From NCBI RefSeq assembly GCF_008831285.2, contig NC_045140.1:19156370-19220369 (forward strand): DNA of 64,000 bases, given 5' to 3'. Made by a program: the position numbers and the translations under genes. The notes under the pieces were generated by a model that was not told where the DNA came from, ran no database searches, and worked only from the letters and a program-made list of their open reading frames with translations. Positions 10,811-21,700 of the stretch are shown here, piece by piece. This DNA comes from Nymphaea colorata (Eukaryota > Streptophyta > Magnoliopsida > Nymphaeales > Nymphaeaceae). Each line of letters begins with the position of its first letter. The stretch's first letter is position 1.

Positions 10811-12350
10811 ACCACATCGTGGTAGTAAAGAATGCGTAAGTTTTTAATGCGCATTTAGTGAACGCCACCCTAAGATGACGAGGCCACCAAACGTCACATT
10901 TAAAGATGCGCTGTGCCTTGGCTTTGGAGGTGAAAAACGATGTACACTAGAGCCCGTGCATTAAAATGAAGCTGAAAAACGCACCGGGCTAAGTATGCGC
11001 CGAATGACTTACGCCTGTGCTTAGCTTTAAAATCTGGGGTTAGTTTTTAACATTATTTCATATTATAGAACAATTTAAAACATATTTTATCAATATATAT
11101 ATATATATATTGAAAAATAAAATTCTAGATTTCCAAAACTACGTTGTAATCAAATTTCAAGGGCATGAAGTGGATGTTTTTCAATTTGATAACAAGGTTA
11201 TGGGTAGCCTGATGGTAAAGATATGAAATTTCTGTTACGATTCTACTTTTCAAAAATAATCCAAAAACAGTGTTATATTTTTGGATTTTTTTCTAAAATG
11301 CGGACGTTTATTCAAACACATGTTGGGCACCCCCACATCCCAAGGGCGCGGAGCAGGTTGCATGTATGGCGTATAACATGCTAGGAGTTTGAAATTACAA
11401 AAATGCTCGTATTGGTTAAATGGAAGATCCCTCTTCTGTAAGGCTAAAAGTGCTATGAATTATGAAGCATTCACAAAAGGATAAAAATGCCCCTCAAGTT
11501 AACTCAACCTCCCCTTTTTAAAATGTATATTTAAGCATACATTTATAATGAAAAAGATATAAAATATGATAAAAATATTTTTTTATATACTTTGTCAGGC
11601 CCAAAAATCTGTCAAGTACTGGGTCCTACGCCACTTTTAATTGTATGTGCAATGCTCAACTTTTAAAAGTTTAGTTTCATGTTAAAAATTGTGTCAATGG
11701 ATAGGCAGGGTTATGAGGATCATCAATCTGTCATGAACGAGGAAAAACTGCTGGAGAATGGCCATAAGGGGTTGTCATACCCATGTCGACACTTGTTATG
11801 TCTTGTGTGCCAAAACACAAATATTTGTGTCCTTATGTGAACCATGACACTTGAAATCCCATTTGGCAATTCTATTGGTTGCTTGTGAAGTTCTAGCCAT
11901 GGAGGATTGTGGTCGTTGCACTTGGGTTCATCTTCAGCGGTCCATCCTTGAGTTCTATATTACTCAATTTCAAAGACTCCACCTAAATTCACAAACTCAG
12001 GTGGGGTGTGCGAAAAGGTGTGGAATGAAGATCTAATTATTTGGAAACTGTCCATTATACAAAGTAGAGCAAGAAATTTCATTGAACTTGCTCTTATGCT
12101 AACTTTGATTGTACATAATGGGTAACTGATGTGCAGGTTGAAACATAGTAAAGTCATCACTAAAATATTAAAAAAAGCCATGGAACATAAAGAAATGAGA
12201 GAAAGGGAAGTTGAAGCCTTCACTTGGGGTGATCAAATATCCTTCCGCTCACTCAAAATGAAGAAATATACATGACATAACCAAGTACTGACTAATTTTG
12301 TCACTTATCTTGGCAGAATATTTAACGGGGATAAAACTCATGCATATCAA
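10811..12350 (+). repeat. GH3-unit downstream repeat, copy 1
   Basis: Matches the region after gene C from about 30580 (CATGGTAGTAAAGAATGCGTA, GACGAGGCCACCAA, GGCAATTCTATTGGTTGCTT, AGGAGGAATTGAATGCATCT). It has no conserved frame and leads into the copia reverse-transcriptase debris. Confidence 0.65.
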
Positions 12351-12369
12351 GATATCAATATACCATGTC

Positions 12370-13060
12370 TCAATTTGCTTGGATTAAAGCTATGAAGGAG
12401 GAATTGAATGCATCTGCATAAAATATAACACATGGGATGTTATTTTGATTGATATTAGATGCGAATAAAATTAAGAAGTGACTACTTTTGAAAGGAATGA
12501 AGTTGCGTTTGTTGCAAAGGGGTAGATGCAAACAAATGAAATTAACTACACCCCAAGGCCTGCACATGTAGCAAAGTTGAATATGCCAAGAATTTTATTC
12601 TCTGTGTGGCATGCAATTTCAATTGATCGAATATGTTTCAACTTGCTATAAATAATACTTTTCTGTATAAAGAGCTTAGATAAGAGGTGAATATGGAATT
12701 ATCTTTTGGATATCCGATGAAGGTAGGGGAAAAACGGTTTGCAACCTTAAACAGGCCATGTATTGCCTCAAGCAGCATCCAAGAGCTTGATATTCAAAAC
12801 TAAACTCAGCTCTGCCTCCAAAGAAAGAGGTTTTAAAGTAGTTTCAATGACAATATTTTATTTAAATCAGGGAAGTTGCAAACTAACATAATCGTATTGT
12901 TATTTAAGGAAACAATGCAGAAGGATTTACGCAATTGAAAGAATATTTTAACAAAGTTTTTACTATAAAGGGCCTTGGTAAGCTGAAATTCTTTTTAAAT
13001 ATTGAATAGTGTTTCACTTTTACTGAAAAAGGAAAGCAGAACCCTCAACATCCAGCAGCC
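12370..13060 (+). pseudogene. Decayed copia reverse transcriptase, copy 1
   Basis: Broken plus-strand frames carry copia landmarks in order: WIKAMKEELNA near 12385, NLKQAMYCLKQHPRA near 12745 (family form KKALYGLKQSPRAW), and LKEYFNKVFTIKGLGKLKFF near 12930. Several frameshifts and stops separate them. A related copy with the same order is at 31330-31975, after gene C. This is an old element amplified with the GH3 unit. Confidence 0.75.
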
Positions 13061-13239
13061 AAAAGGCCCAAAACTATATATATATATATATATATATATA
13101 TGGAAAGATCTCCCTTTACACGCCTTTAGCCGGAAGTCACTAGCGGGGAGAGGTAACGGCCTCCATTAATGCAAAAAAAAAAAAATTGATTTTTTTTTTT
13201 AATGCCAAAGGGATGGCCCGGCAGATAAGGCTCCGTTGC

Positions 13240-13760
13240 TAGGTACTTGGTATTTGATTCGATTTGGGCTTAAAAAAAAACAGATTTGGACCAGCTCGAA
13301 AAATTTATTGGGCCAACTCAGTGGACTTGATTAGGGTCTGATAATTAGTTTTTTATTTTTTATTAATATATATATATATATATTTATAATATTTTATAAT
13401 GAGTTGAGTTTCGTTGACCTGATATTTAAAAACTCGGTTTGAATTCGATCCAACTCAGAACACTTAGTTTGAATTTGTCTCGATTAAATTTAAATATATA
13501 TATATATATATATATATATTATTTTATACAAAAATATTTTTAAATTTAATCGAGACAAATTCAAACTAAGTGTTCTGAGTTGGATCGAATTCGAACCGAG
13601 TTTTTAAATATCAGGTCAACGAAACTCAACTCATTATTGGGTTGGACCGGAGCCGGGGTTACGTGCGGGGTCTGCAACGGTGGCTTACGGTGGGAAGAAG
13701 TCACTATCGCCTCTCATACACAAAGGTAACGGCAGCTCTTTTTTGACGCAGTATCCCGTC
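13240..13760 (+). repeat. GH3-unit spacer, copy 2
   Basis: Second copy of the spacer at 361-760. It differs by an inverted duplication (13398-13635) around a (TA)n core. Confidence 0.7.
13398..13635. repeat. Inverted repeat, about 97-bp arms with (TA)n loop
   Basis: The left arm (13398-13494) and right arm (about 13538-13635) are near-perfect reverse complements. For example, TTTGTCTCGATTAAATTT on the left pairs with AAATTTAATCGAGACAAA on the right. The loop is a TA tract. The related spacers at 560-660 and about 32370-32470 contain only the right arm. Confidence 0.85.
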
Positions 13761-13984
13761 GTATTTTATATATAGCTTAAAGGAAGATTATATATATATT
13801 TATTTATTACATATAAAGTGAGATAAAACCGATAAATGTGCATTGCCAAATGTACTTTTGATAACACTCTAGCAGTTGATTGATTAATATTTAATTATAA
13901 AATATATTATCTATGACAGTTTTTAGCATACCAAATGTGAAAAAAATCATTACCTAGAAAGAACCTATGGCCAGGCATTGTAAA

Positions 13985-14022
13985 GGAGATGTTGGCGTTG
14001 ATGGAAGAGATGACAACACCGT
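13985..14022 (+). pseudogene. GH3 exon-1 scrap
   Basis: GAGATGTTGGCGTTGATGG followed by AAGAGATGACAACACC matches the first codons of GH3 exon 1 (EMLxLMEEMT). It sits in the position of the larger orphan fragments at 1203 and 32971, so it is a more eroded copy. Confidence 0.6.
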
Positions 14023-14282
14023 GAGTTTAGCTATTCAGAGTTACAAACTCACTCGTGAACCGTTGAGAGAAAAATAATGAAAGAAAATTTACAAATCACT
14101 TTTTTTCTCATTATTTTTTTTAACCATCCATCATGGATTAAATGGTTCTTATGAGTGTGACTCCAATGGGTCACCATTCAATTTCCCCTTACAATTGGAT
14201 GCATATTTTGGAAAGGGAATGTTGTGGTTGTACAAGTTGGGAAAAAGTATTTTTTTTGTTTCATCCTATTCATATAGGAAAT

Positions 14283-14620
14283 TAAGATGCTTGCATACGT
14301 AGACGATATGAGCAAAGAAATGAGAATTATTTTGAGTGAACCAACAAAGCTATCGTGCGGCAATGATGCTGCAATACATATTTCTATTAACTCTATATCT
14401 TACGACCATGCATATTGAGATCGATATCATTACATGAACAAAAGGTCCAAAATATGCACCATTTATAAAAATAAGTGATATTTATACAAAGATGTCTAAA
14501 ATGGAGAAATTATGCATCATTGATTGATATCTTTACCACGGTGGTGATTGGATTACAATTAAGAAATACTCTAAGCTAGACGGGAATGTCAGGGGAGTGT
14601 TGAAGATAGTTGGCAAACCT
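14283..14620 (+). pseudogene. Copia RNase H/3' end fragment, copy 2
   Basis: Same relic as 2981-3330, with small deletions around the KHIEID region. It again ends in GGGGAGTGTTGAAGATAG. Confidence 0.65.
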
Positions 14621-14754
14621 ATGACTTGAACTCACAAATAACCATAATGTAAATCGCTGTAGCTGAATTGAGTGACATAGGGCCGAGCAGAACCAACCGA
14701 GGCCGAGTCCGCCCGAGTTAGGGGCAAGGCAGGCCGAGTTGGTTCAACCTTGAC

Positions 14755-15221
14755 TCGTGGCCAGATTTCTTGAGGAAGAGGACTGATTCGGGTGATTTCC
14801 GATTCAACTCGACAGTTTAACAACTTTGGTGTTCAAAGAATTGTTGTATCGTAGCTAATCTATTGCCAATTTTATCATCCTAATTTTTTAATTTACTTTG
14901 ATCCCTTACCAAATCCATTGTGGAACTTATCCTTCCTCCAAATTGCCAGAGTTTGGTGGTTGTTCTTGCTTGGGTATTTTACATTGAGACTAATTTCGTG
15001 GTTTTAGTGGGTAATTTGAGAAACATAGAAAACTCTTAGGCAGTTGTTTCTTTTTTGCAAAAGACGGCTACTTTGAACCATCAACAAGAAAATCGTTCAA
15101 AGTTTCAAACCCAAGAAAGTATAAGAGAAGGGAAACGCAGGTCATGGTCAAAGACATGTGGCAAACGTGTTTGTATGTAGTTGAATGATAAGATGTACCT
15201 CAAGAAATCTATAGTTGAATT
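14755..15221 (+). repeat. GH3 promoter-proximal block, copy c
   Basis: Uninterrupted copy immediately upstream of gene B, ending in CAAGAAATCTATAGTTGAA. Confidence 0.75.
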
Positions 15222-15224
15222 CTC

Positions 15225-15256
15225 TGTCTCTATAATAAAACCATTGGCTGTAAAGG
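15225..15256 (+). promoter_or_regulatory. Candidate GH3-B core promoter with TGTCTC
   Basis: TGTCTC (15225-15230) is the core auxin response element known from GH3 promoters. It lies about 20 bp before GGCTGTAAAGG (15246-15256), the degraded counterpart of the TATA box of gene A. The start codon is at 15314. A six-base match can be chance; only its position makes it notable. Confidence 0.3.
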
Positions 15257-15313
15257 AGAGGGCCGTGGCAGAACGGAGGAAGGAGAGTTGAAGACGGAAA
15301 AACCGACCTGGAG

Positions 15314-17833
15314 ATGGAGATGTTGGAGTTGATGGAAGAGATGACCAACAACATCGACGGAGAGCAGGAGAAGGTGCTGGCCGATATCCTCTCCCTGAAT
15401 GCCAACACCGAGTACCTACAGAGGCATGGTCTTGCCGGGAAAACCGACCGGGAGTCATTCAAGACGAAGCTTCCCGTCGTTACCTATGAAGACATCCGGC
15501 CGGACATTCATCGTATAGCAAACGGTGACCGCTCTCCCATCTTGTCCGCCCTTCCCCTTTACCACTTCCTTTGCAGGTTTCTCTCTCTCTCTCTCTCTCC
15601 AACAAGTTAAAGAACAGAACGGGAAGAGAAATAATCACGTCGGATGAGAGTCGATTGACTGTGGCTTTTTAATTTTCTTGCAGCTCCGGCACGTCAGGTG
15701 GTGAGAAGAAGTTGCTGCCACTGGTAGAGGGGGATCACGACAGAGTGGAGATGGTAGTTAGGATTAGCGGTAGCTTGATGAACAGGTATCTTTTTCTCAT
15801 CCTCATCTCCATGTAAGACCGTCTTCACCGACTTTTGTTGAAAGCACCACAAATTATTGTTAAAGGAACTGAAAGTACACAAACCAATACTAAAGGCATC
15901 GTCAACCATTTCATGCTAATGCACCAGCAATAACTAGGTTCTAATGATTTTTTTTTTTGAAAATTTTCACCATAAGCCATTTATGTATAAATATGGATGT
16001 CTTTCTCTCGAAATGTATAAATATGGATGTCGATAGATCATATTTGAGTCTAATATACTCTTAACCATATTCATTTTTTCATATATCCATATCAAATTGA
16101 GATTCAAATACAAGTAAAAAAAGTTATATCAGAATCTGAATTCAAAATCCAGTTTTACAATCCAAATTACATTCGAATTAGATTTTTACATGTATAATAT
16201 TTATGTATATCCAAATTTGAATACGATCAAGTATTGTTGAACAAAAATGATCAAGAATTATGTGTACTTCCTAAATTAAATATTTAGTCTGTCTAGGCAT
16301 AGCTCTGTTTTGAAGCAAGGCAAGGCCCTCAACTTCGTCCACGTCAGAAAAGAGTGGGAGACTGGTTCAGGCATTGCAGTTCGTTATGGTGTTACAACCT
16401 GGTACAAGAGCAGTCACTTCCTTTCCAAGCACCATCATTACAGCACCACCCACACCAGCCCCGTCGCCTCTATCCATTGCACAGACACGTTCCAGAGCAC
16501 ATACTCACAGCTGCTCGCCGGCCTGGCCGACCGGCTGTCCGTCGCCCAACTGAGCGCCACCTTCGCGCTGGGCCTGCTCCAGGCCATCCGCTTCCTGGAG
16601 CGCCACTACCAAGACCTGGCAATGGACATTGAGAAGGGGACGGTTGATCCTCGAATCACGGACAAAGATATCCGGGCGGCGCTGGAGACAAGATTGGCAC
16701 CTGACCCCGAGAATGCAGCGCATATAAGAAAAGAGTGTGGACGTGGGCAATGGAAGGGCATCATAAGAAGGATCTGGCCCAATGCCCAGTACTTGGAAGC
16801 TGTGGCGACTGGGAGTATGAGTCCCTATGTCCCTATCTTGGAGTTTTATAGCGACGGTCTGCCTCTGGTTAGCCTTTTGTATGGGTCAACCGAGTGCTTG
16901 TTCGGGATCAACTTGAACCCTTTCTGTAAGCCAGAGGACGTCGCCTACACCATCCTCCCGTATTTGGCCTATTTTGAGTTTCTGCCGGTCGAATCACGGG
17001 AAAGTTGCCTGCAGCCGTCGGAGCTCGTGAATTTGGCCGATGTTCAAATGGGGAAGGAGTACGAGATAGTGGTGACCACTTACTCAGGTACGAATCTACA
17101 TTTTTTTTCACTTATTTGTTCCACTCATGGTTAATCATTCATCATATATAAAAATGCTCAATAGCGGAGCTAATTGGAAACCTTCGGCTGCACTCGTGAA
17201 CACCATTAATATGTAAATAAGCAAACAGACACAACTGACTCCATTGATCTCACATGACCAGGTCTTTACCGTTATAGAGTGGGAGACATCCTGAGAGTCG
17301 TGAGTTTCTACAACAAAGCGCCCCAATTCAAGTTCGTTTGCCGTGGAAATGTTGTGTTAAGCATCGACATAGAAAAAACCAGTGAGGCAGATCTGCAGAA
17401 AGCAGTAGCGGCTGCGGAGGCCGCTCACCTTATTCCACACAACACGAGGGTGGCAGAATTTACTAGTTACGCCGACACCACCACGACTCCCGGCCATTAT
17501 GTCATTTACTGGGAACTCTCACCAACAACAAATCAGATTGAAGGTTTTACAACAGATTATTTGATTGGGCAGTGTTGTTTGGCAATTGAGGAATCATTGG
17601 ATGCAACTTATAAAGAAGTGCGCTTTCACGACGGATCCATCGGGCCTCTAGAAATTAAGGTAGTGAAGAATGGCACTTTTGACAGACTCATGGACTTTGC
17701 TGTATCTAATGGTGCTTCCGTGGCTCAGTACAAACCTCCTAGGTGTGTGAAATCTGATTCCCTCCTGCAAATTTTAGATGCAGCTGTTGTTTCTGCCCAT
17801 TTCAGTCCTCGTCCCCCAAGTTGGTCGAAGTAG
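15314..17833 (+). CDS. GH3: GH3-B, acyl-acid-amido synthetase
   Basis: Exons are 15314-15576, 15684-15785, 16297-17087 and 17262-17833, giving 575 residues with the same splice phases as gene A. Nucleotide-binding motifs are SSGTSGGEKK (88-97), YGSTE at the YASSE position (317-321; the other three copies have YASSE) and YRYRVGD (388-394). The Y-G-S variant is also seen in other GH3 subgroups, so activity is likely kept. Intron 2 is 511 bp, half that of A. Residues that differ from A include CGRGQWKG and CKPEDV, which agree with C and D. Likely role: cytosolic conjugation of an auxin-like acid to an amino acid, inferred from the family. A copia element lies about 570 bp past the stop codon. 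Confidence 0.9.
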
Positions 17834-18114
17834 CACTGCAGCATCGTCGTTTCCATCTGGCAGACACTCATGGGTTGAAGTCTCAAGCGCAAGAGATTTA
17901 CACAGATTTCACTGTTTGTATTAAATAAGATATGGACTCCCCTTCTTGTTGCTTGGTTGAATGAGTTTTTCGTTGATTCTTTGAATTAATATGTAATAAA
18001 ACAGGGCAAATGTTTTATACTTAAAAATTTGTTTGATTCGTGGATAGAAAACATGGAATGCGATTGCCCACTTCTCCTGCTCCACTCCATTCCCCCAACA
18101 GGAAAAAGCATGCT

Positions 18115-18410
18115 GACCTTCCCTGCAGAAGCAGGGTAGAGTACCTTTATTGGCGTGTTCTTCTTTCGCAGGTAATTGTCATATTTGTTGCACCCGAAAT
18201 AGTATTCTGCGTCCCTTGTTGGATACAGTTTGTGGATTCCACTTCCACAAGGACCACCATTGTTCTCAAGCAACCAAACGCTAATTGTTGTTCTGAAAGG
18301 GCTTGGAACGTTGGAAGCTCCATTCTGGCTTTCCTGGAACAGCATTGAGACTTTAGAGGCCGTTTTGACACCAGTACCAAATTGTTTCTTTCTAAAAAAC
18401 TGCCTAAAAA
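18115..18410 (+). repeat. GH3-B 3'-flank segment, left direct copy
   Basis: About 285 bp starting GACCTTCCCTGCAGAAGC. It is repeated in direct orientation at 24231-24507 on the far side of the copia element, and inverted at 57484-57720 and (in part) 24960-25103. It is contiguous with the GH3-B 3' flank. Confidence 0.85.
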
Positions 18411-18413
18411 ACG

Positions 18414-18700
18414 TGAGAGAGACAATCATACAAGAGAACAACACAATTTACGTGGTTCGGCACTACGGCCTACATCCACGGAGGAGGAAGAAGACGATTT
18501 TTGTATTCACTCTGTTCTATCACATTCTAAGGGAAAGAGGGTTTTTATACAGGAAGATAACCACGAGAACGGCTACTTTATCTTTCCAAAAACTAGGAGA
18601 GGACCTCTTTCCCTTTTTTAATACAATCACAATCTAATCCTAACGGTAGGATATTGCTGATTGATGGCAGTATCAATCTTCTTCCATAAATCTTGCAACA
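18414..18700 (-). repeat. 3' LTR of the copia element
   Basis: 287 bp, TGAGAGAGAC...TCTTGCAACA on the plus strand, identical to 23944-24230. The sequence just outside (TGCCTAAAAAACG) partly resembles the extra TGATAAAAAACG beside the 5' LTR, so the true LTR end may be a few bases further out. Confidence 0.9.
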
Positions 18701-18711
18701 ATCTCCCCCTC
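18701..18711 (-). other. Polypurine tract of the copia element
   Basis: On the minus strand GAGGGGGAGAT directly precedes the 3' LTR, as expected for the plus-strand primer. It overlaps the end of the polyprotein stop codon. Confidence 0.8.
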
Positions 18712-21700
18712 AAGTTGATGGACAAATATCAATCTGTCCCAACTTGTTTACAATGTCTTGATGTTTCTCACGTGCCAAACTTTTTGTAAAAATATCAGCC
18801 AACTGATTTTCACTTTTGACATGACAAGTTTCGATAGTGCCATCTTGGATTTTTTCTCTAATGAAGTGGCAGTCAATCTCAATGTGTTTGGTCCTTTCGT
18901 GAAAGACTGGATTTGCCCCAATATAAATTGCAGCCATATTGTCGCATATCAGCTTTATAGGTTCACGTACATCAATGTTCATATCTTTCAGAAGAGCTTT
19001 AATCCATACGAGTTCACATGTGCATCCAGCCATAGCTCTGTATTCTGCTTCAGCACTAGATCGAGCAACTACAGATTGTTTTTTGCTTTTCCAAGTTACA
19101 AGATTTCCTCCAACAAAGGTACAAAAACCCGAAGTAGATCTTCTGTCGTTTGGATCTCCTGCCCAGTCTGCATCAGTATAACCCACAACATCTAGTGGCA
19201 GATTACGTTTCATTAAAATTTCTCTTCCAGGACATCTTTTCAAATACCTCAAAATTCTATGAGCAGCTTCAACATGAGATGATCTAGGAGAGTGCATGAA
19301 CTGGCTAATCAAACTTAGAGCATAAGATATGTCTGGTCTTGTAACAGTCAAATATATGAGCTTTCCAACAAGTTTTTGAAAGCTTTGAACATTCTCAATA
19401 GGTTCACCTTCATCTTTCTTCAATTTACAATTGGCTTCAAGAGGAGTCTCTGCAGGTTTAGCACCCAAGCATCCAGTTTCTTTCAATAGATCTAGCATAT
19501 ATTTCCTTTGGCAAAGGAAGACTCCTTTATTTGAGTGAGCAACTTCAATTCCTAGAAAAAATCTTAGCATTCCCAAATCCTTGATTTCAAATAGTTGATT
19601 GAGATAGCCTTTCACGCGCGGCATAAAGTCAGTATCATCACCTGTCATTATTATGTCGTCCACATAAACAAGCAGAATACAAATTTTAGAATTTTTCAAA
19701 TGCATAAACATAGTATGGTCAGCACTGCTTCTTTTGAAACCCATTTTAATAAGAGCATCACTGAGGCGAGCAAACCAAGCTCGTGGTGACTGCTTCAACC
19801 CGTATAGGGCTTTTTTCAACTTGCAGACATACCCGTGCTCCTTTTTTATACCTTTTGGAGCCTCCATATAAACTTCTTCGTTGAGTTCTCCATGAAGAAA
19901 AGCATTTTTTACATCAAGTTGAGTCAGAGGCCATCTTTTGTTTGCTGCTACAGAAATTAAAGTTCGAACAGAGCTCATTTTTGCAACAGGCGCAAAGGTT
20001 TCAGTATAGTCAATACCTTCAGTTTGGGTGAATCCTTTGGCGACCAGGCGAGCTTTGTAGCGCTCTACACTTCCATCACTGTTGTATTTTATTCGATAAA
20101 CCCACTTGCATCCAACCAGCTTCTTCCCATTGGGTAGAGGAACAAGATCCCATGTCTTATTTTTTGCCAATGCCGCAAGCTCTTCTTCCATAGCGTTAAG
20201 CCACCCTGGATCGGATTTAGCCTCCTCGTAGGTTTTTGGTTCATGTTGGGAATATGTGTTTAGGATATAGGATTTGTAGTGAATAGGCAAATTTTCAAAA
20301 GATATGTATTGGTCTATGAAATGGTTTTTGTTTGCTGTAAGATAAGTGTAGTAGTCACTAAATTTTGTTGGTAGTCTAGTGGAGCGAGTGATCCGTCTAA
20401 TGAGATTTTCTTGAGAGGTTGGGTTGGAGTTGCTGAGATTGAGATTTGGTTCAGTAGAAGAGGTGAGAGGATTGGTGCTGGTATCGGGTTGTTGAGTTCT
20501 TTGAGGTGAAAGCAAGGACACATTATCATCATTTGAGGCATTTTGAGCTAGGTCAGACTGAGGTTCAAAATGGGGCTGTCTTGCGCAAGGCACATCATTG
20601 CTAATTTCAACCATTGGCAATACGAGCTGCTTGCTTGTGTGAGGAACTTCATTGCTGATTTTAACTGTGTGAGGCTGCTTGGTGAGATCCTTGGTGTTCA
20701 TCTCCCCCTTTCTTTGATTATCAAAGAAGTACTCCTGTTCAAAAAACTTCACATCACGAGATATAAATAACTTTCTAGTGACAGGATCATAACACTTATA
20801 ACCCTTCTTTCTACTGGAGTAGCCAAGGAAAATGCATTTTACAGCGCGCTTTTCAAATTTGTTCCTAAATTTTTCTTGTATATGAGTATAACACTTGCAT
20901 CCAAAAACTTTAAGATGCTTTATAGAAACTTTTCTATTAAGAAGAAGTTCTATGTGAACTTGATTTTCAATGCTGGAACTTGGTGCCCTGTTGACGATAT
21001 AACATGATGTAGCAATAGCGTCATTCCAAAAACGAAATGGGACATGCATATGAATCATAAGAGATCGAACAATATTTAGTAGTTGCCTATTTTTTCGTTC
21101 GGCAACTCCATTCTGTTGTGGGGTACCTGCACATGAGTATTGAGGTTGTACTCCTTCCTCTTTTAAAAAATTTTCAAGAGCATCATTCACATATTCTCCA
21201 CCATTATCAGAGCGAAGTTTTTTTATTTTTACTCCATATTGAGTATGTACCATCTTGAAAAAATCTTTGAAAGCACAAAAAACTTCACTCTTATACTTAA
21301 GGAAAAACAACCAAGTCATGCGGGTCTTATCATCAATAAATGAAACATAGTATCTAAATCCAGAGTATGACACTTCTGGGGCTGGACCCCAAACATCTGA
21401 GTGAACCAAATCAAAAATTTCTTTAGAGTTTTCAGTAGAAGATTGAAATGGCAATCTCATAGATTTAGAAAATTCACAAGCATCACACGAATGTTTTTCA
21501 ACTGTAAGATGAGGGATGAGGCGAATCAAATTTTGATCAGAGATATGACCAAGTCTTGCATGCCAGGTCCAGTAATGAGAACTTCTATCTTGTTGGTCAT
21601 TCATCATGAAGCTACAACTGTTTTTGTCCATCACGTATAGCCCATTCTTTTCATGACCTCTACCAATCTCCCGTTTCGTCACAAGATCCTGAAATATTAC

